Assembly: GCA_030450535.1 (NCBI GenBank)
Contig: JAKDIK010000158.1
Coordinates: 1-6,656 of the forward strand
Reading direction: 5' to 3'
Length of the DNA: 6,656 nucleotides
Source: Propionibacteriaceae bacterium
GTDB lineage: Bacteria > Actinomycetota > Actinomycetes > Propionibacteriales > Propionibacteriaceae
Shown here in pieces: positions 5,801-6,656 of this stretch. The number at the start of each line of letters is the position of its first letter. The stretch's first letter is position 1. Under the pieces are notes generated by a model. The model was not told the DNA's origin. It worked only from the letters and a program-made list of their open reading frames with translations, and ran no database searches. A program made the position numbers and the translations under genes.

Positions 5801-6591
5801 GAATCGTCTTCCTCCTGACCCGCCGGGTACCCGATGTGCCGAGCCCCATCGTCGCCGAGGTACAACGTCGGCTCGCCGGCGCCGGGCACGACGTCACGGG
5901 CTGGATCCCCGAGGACCGACTGCTGCGCACCGACACCGTTGCCGACGGGGCCGACCTGTACGTGCTCAAGAGCCACACGGAGCTGGCACTCAGCTACGCG
6001 GGAGCCCTCCACGCACAGGGCACAGCCGTGTTCAACCCGTTCGAGGCATGCCTGGTCGCCCAGGACAAAGTGTCTGCGAGCCGGCGCCTGCGGGCGTGCG
6101 GCGTCCCGACCCCGGACACGTGGCTCGTGAGCCACCCCGCCCAGGCAGGACGGCTGCTGGCAGGCGGGCCGCTCATCGTCAAGCCACACCGCGGCCATCG
6201 CGGTGCGGGCGTCCACCTCGTCACCACCGAAACCGAACTGACCGGCATACCGCAAAGTCCCGTCCCGTGGATCGCGCAGCGGCACGTGCCCGGCCCCGGG
6301 GAGGACCTCAAGGTCTACGTCGCCGGCGAGCACGTGTGGGCGGTGCGGAAGCCCTTCGACGCGGAGTCCTTCGCGCGGCCGGGGCGTCCGGTTGCGGTGA
6401 CTGACGCCGTGCGGGACCTCGCCGGACGCGTCCGGGCCGGCTTCGGGCTTGAGCTGTTCGGCCTGGACATCATCGAGTCCCCGGACGGCCCCCAGGTCGT
6501 CGACGTCAACTACTTTCCGGGCTACAAGGGTTGCCCCGACCCGGCGCCGGCCATCGCGGAGGTCATCGCATGCCACGCGGGACGGTGGTGA
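5797..6591 (+). CDS. ATP-grasp protein D (ITPK/RimK-like), canonical metal site
   Basis: A 264-residue soluble protein and the closest paralogue of B. The N-terminal domain (RIVFLLTRRVPDVPS, ADLYVLKSHTE) is followed by the ATP-grasp domain from about residue 90 (QDKVSASRRLRACGVPTP). Likely ATP-binding lysines are Lys129 (LIVKPHRGHRGAGV) and Lys172 (DLKVYVAGEHVWAVRKP). Metal residues are Asp224 (LFGLD) and Asp236-Val-Asn238 in VVDVNYFPGYKG. That last motif is strikingly like the DINYFPGY of plant inositol-polyphosphate 5/6-kinases, though bacterial ATP-grasp proteins of unknown function share it too. Across B 219-249 and the matching D stretch 20 of 31 residues are identical by direct count. 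The position of A's Glu162 is Arg162 here. It starts in an ATGA overlap with the dehydrogenase, with no strong ribosome-binding site, so translation is probably coupled. Inferred to phosphorylate or ligate the pathway intermediate. Confidence 0.9.
   Translation: MRIVFLLTRRVPDVPSPIVAEVQRRLAGAGHDVTGWIPEDRLLRTDTVADGADLYVLKSHTELALSYAGALHAQGTAVFNPFEACLVAQDKVSASRRLRACGVPTPDTWLVSHPAQAGRLLAGGPLIVKPHRGHRGAGVHLVTTETELTGIPQSPVPWIAQRHVPGPGEDLKVYVAGEHVWAVRKPFDAESFARPGRPVAVTDAVRDLAGRVRAGFGLELFGLDIIESPDGPQVVDVNYFPGYKGCPDPAPAIAEVIACHAGRW
6558..6563 (+). promoter_or_regulatory. Strong ribosome-binding site for the fifth operon gene
   Basis: GGAGGT lies within the end of gene D, six bases before the ATG at 6570. 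It favours that start over the in-frame GTG codons at 6585 and 6588, although GTG 6588 forms a neat GTGA overlap with the stop of D. Confidence 0.65.
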
Positions 6592-6656
6592 GCGACGCGG
6601 CACTGGCCGATGAGGTGGCGGCGCGAGCCGACCGCGCGGCCGGCGTCCGCTTCGTG
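6570..6656 (+). CDS. N-terminus of a fifth operon gene, product unrecognised (3' truncated)
   Basis: The frame is open from ATG 6570 to the end of the window: 29 residues starting MPRGTVVSDAALADEVAA and ending GVRFV. It overlaps gene D by 22 bases and has a strong ribosome-binding site; a later start at GTG 6588 would give a 4-base GTGA overlap instead. The visible part is an Ala/Arg-rich helix followed by the beginning of a strand. A helix before a first beta strand is seen in many P-loop kinases and Rossmann proteins, but the fragment is too short to name. Its position says it is the next member of the ATP-grasp/dehydrogenase operon. Confidence 0.65.
   Translation, partial: MPRGTVVSDAALADEVAARADRAAGVRFV

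Noticed and set aside
5350..6603. Long minus-strand open frame opposite the dehydrogenase and gene D
   Set aside because: No domain or motif is recognisable, and both plus-strand genes beneath it have clear families. High GC content makes long antisense frames common.
6570..6656. Calling the fifth gene a uridine-kinase-like P-loop enzyme
   Set aside because: The Ala/Arg-rich N-terminal helix before a strand resembles some such kinases, but no P-loop lies within the visible 29 residues.

Overview
The window is GC-rich DNA with actinobacterial features. It starts inside rpsA (30S ribosomal protein S1), whose C-terminal tail has the acidic and aromatic stretch followed by a Ser/Thr-rich, Ala-rich end that is typical of Actinobacteria. 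coaE (dephospho-CoA kinase) follows downstream; rpsA, coaE and then uvrB is a common actinobacterial gene order. GTG starts, a TANNNT -10 box placed for a leaderless mRNA, and strong third-position G/C bias agree with this. Genus cannot be decided from the sequence.

Layout: the rpsA 3' end (1-798, +) faces a cytoplasmic-type serine hydrolase of the beta-lactamase/PBP-like S12 family (896-2248, -). A perfect 15-bp stem-loop lies between the two converging genes. The hydrolase is divergent from coaE (2287-2889, +), with only 38 bp between the two start codons. After a 75-bp gap containing a weak hairpin, a direct-repeat cluster and a possible -10 box, a compact plus-strand operon runs to the end of the window.

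The operon is the interesting part. It encodes ATP-grasp protein A (2965-3780), ATP-grasp protein B (3777-4589), a MtlD-like polyol-phosphate dehydrogenase (4586-5800), ATP-grasp protein D (5797-6591) and the start of a fifth gene (6570 to the window end). The first three junctions are identical 4-base ATGA overlaps, and the fifth gene overlaps D by 22 bases behind a strong Shine-Dalgarno sequence, so the set is probably translated as a coupled unit. The three ATP-grasp proteins are small (264-271 aa). They carry the K...K...D...(D/E)-x-N pattern and a DVN-YFPGY-type ending that resembles inositol-polyphosphate 5/6-kinases (ITPK) as well as RimK-like ligases. Protein B has His in place of the conserved metal-binding Asn. 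The dehydrogenase matches E. coli MtlD along most of its length but has Ser in place of the active-site Asn of the K-x4-N-x2-H motif.

My inference is a small pathway in which a polyol, cyclitol or sugar phosphate is oxidised or reduced by the dehydrogenase and modified (phosphorylated or ligated) by three different ATP-grasp enzymes. I do not recognise this gene set as a described system, and its substrate and product cannot be read from the sequence. I found no mobile element, CRISPR array, tRNA or rRNA, and no gene-free stretch above 100 bases.
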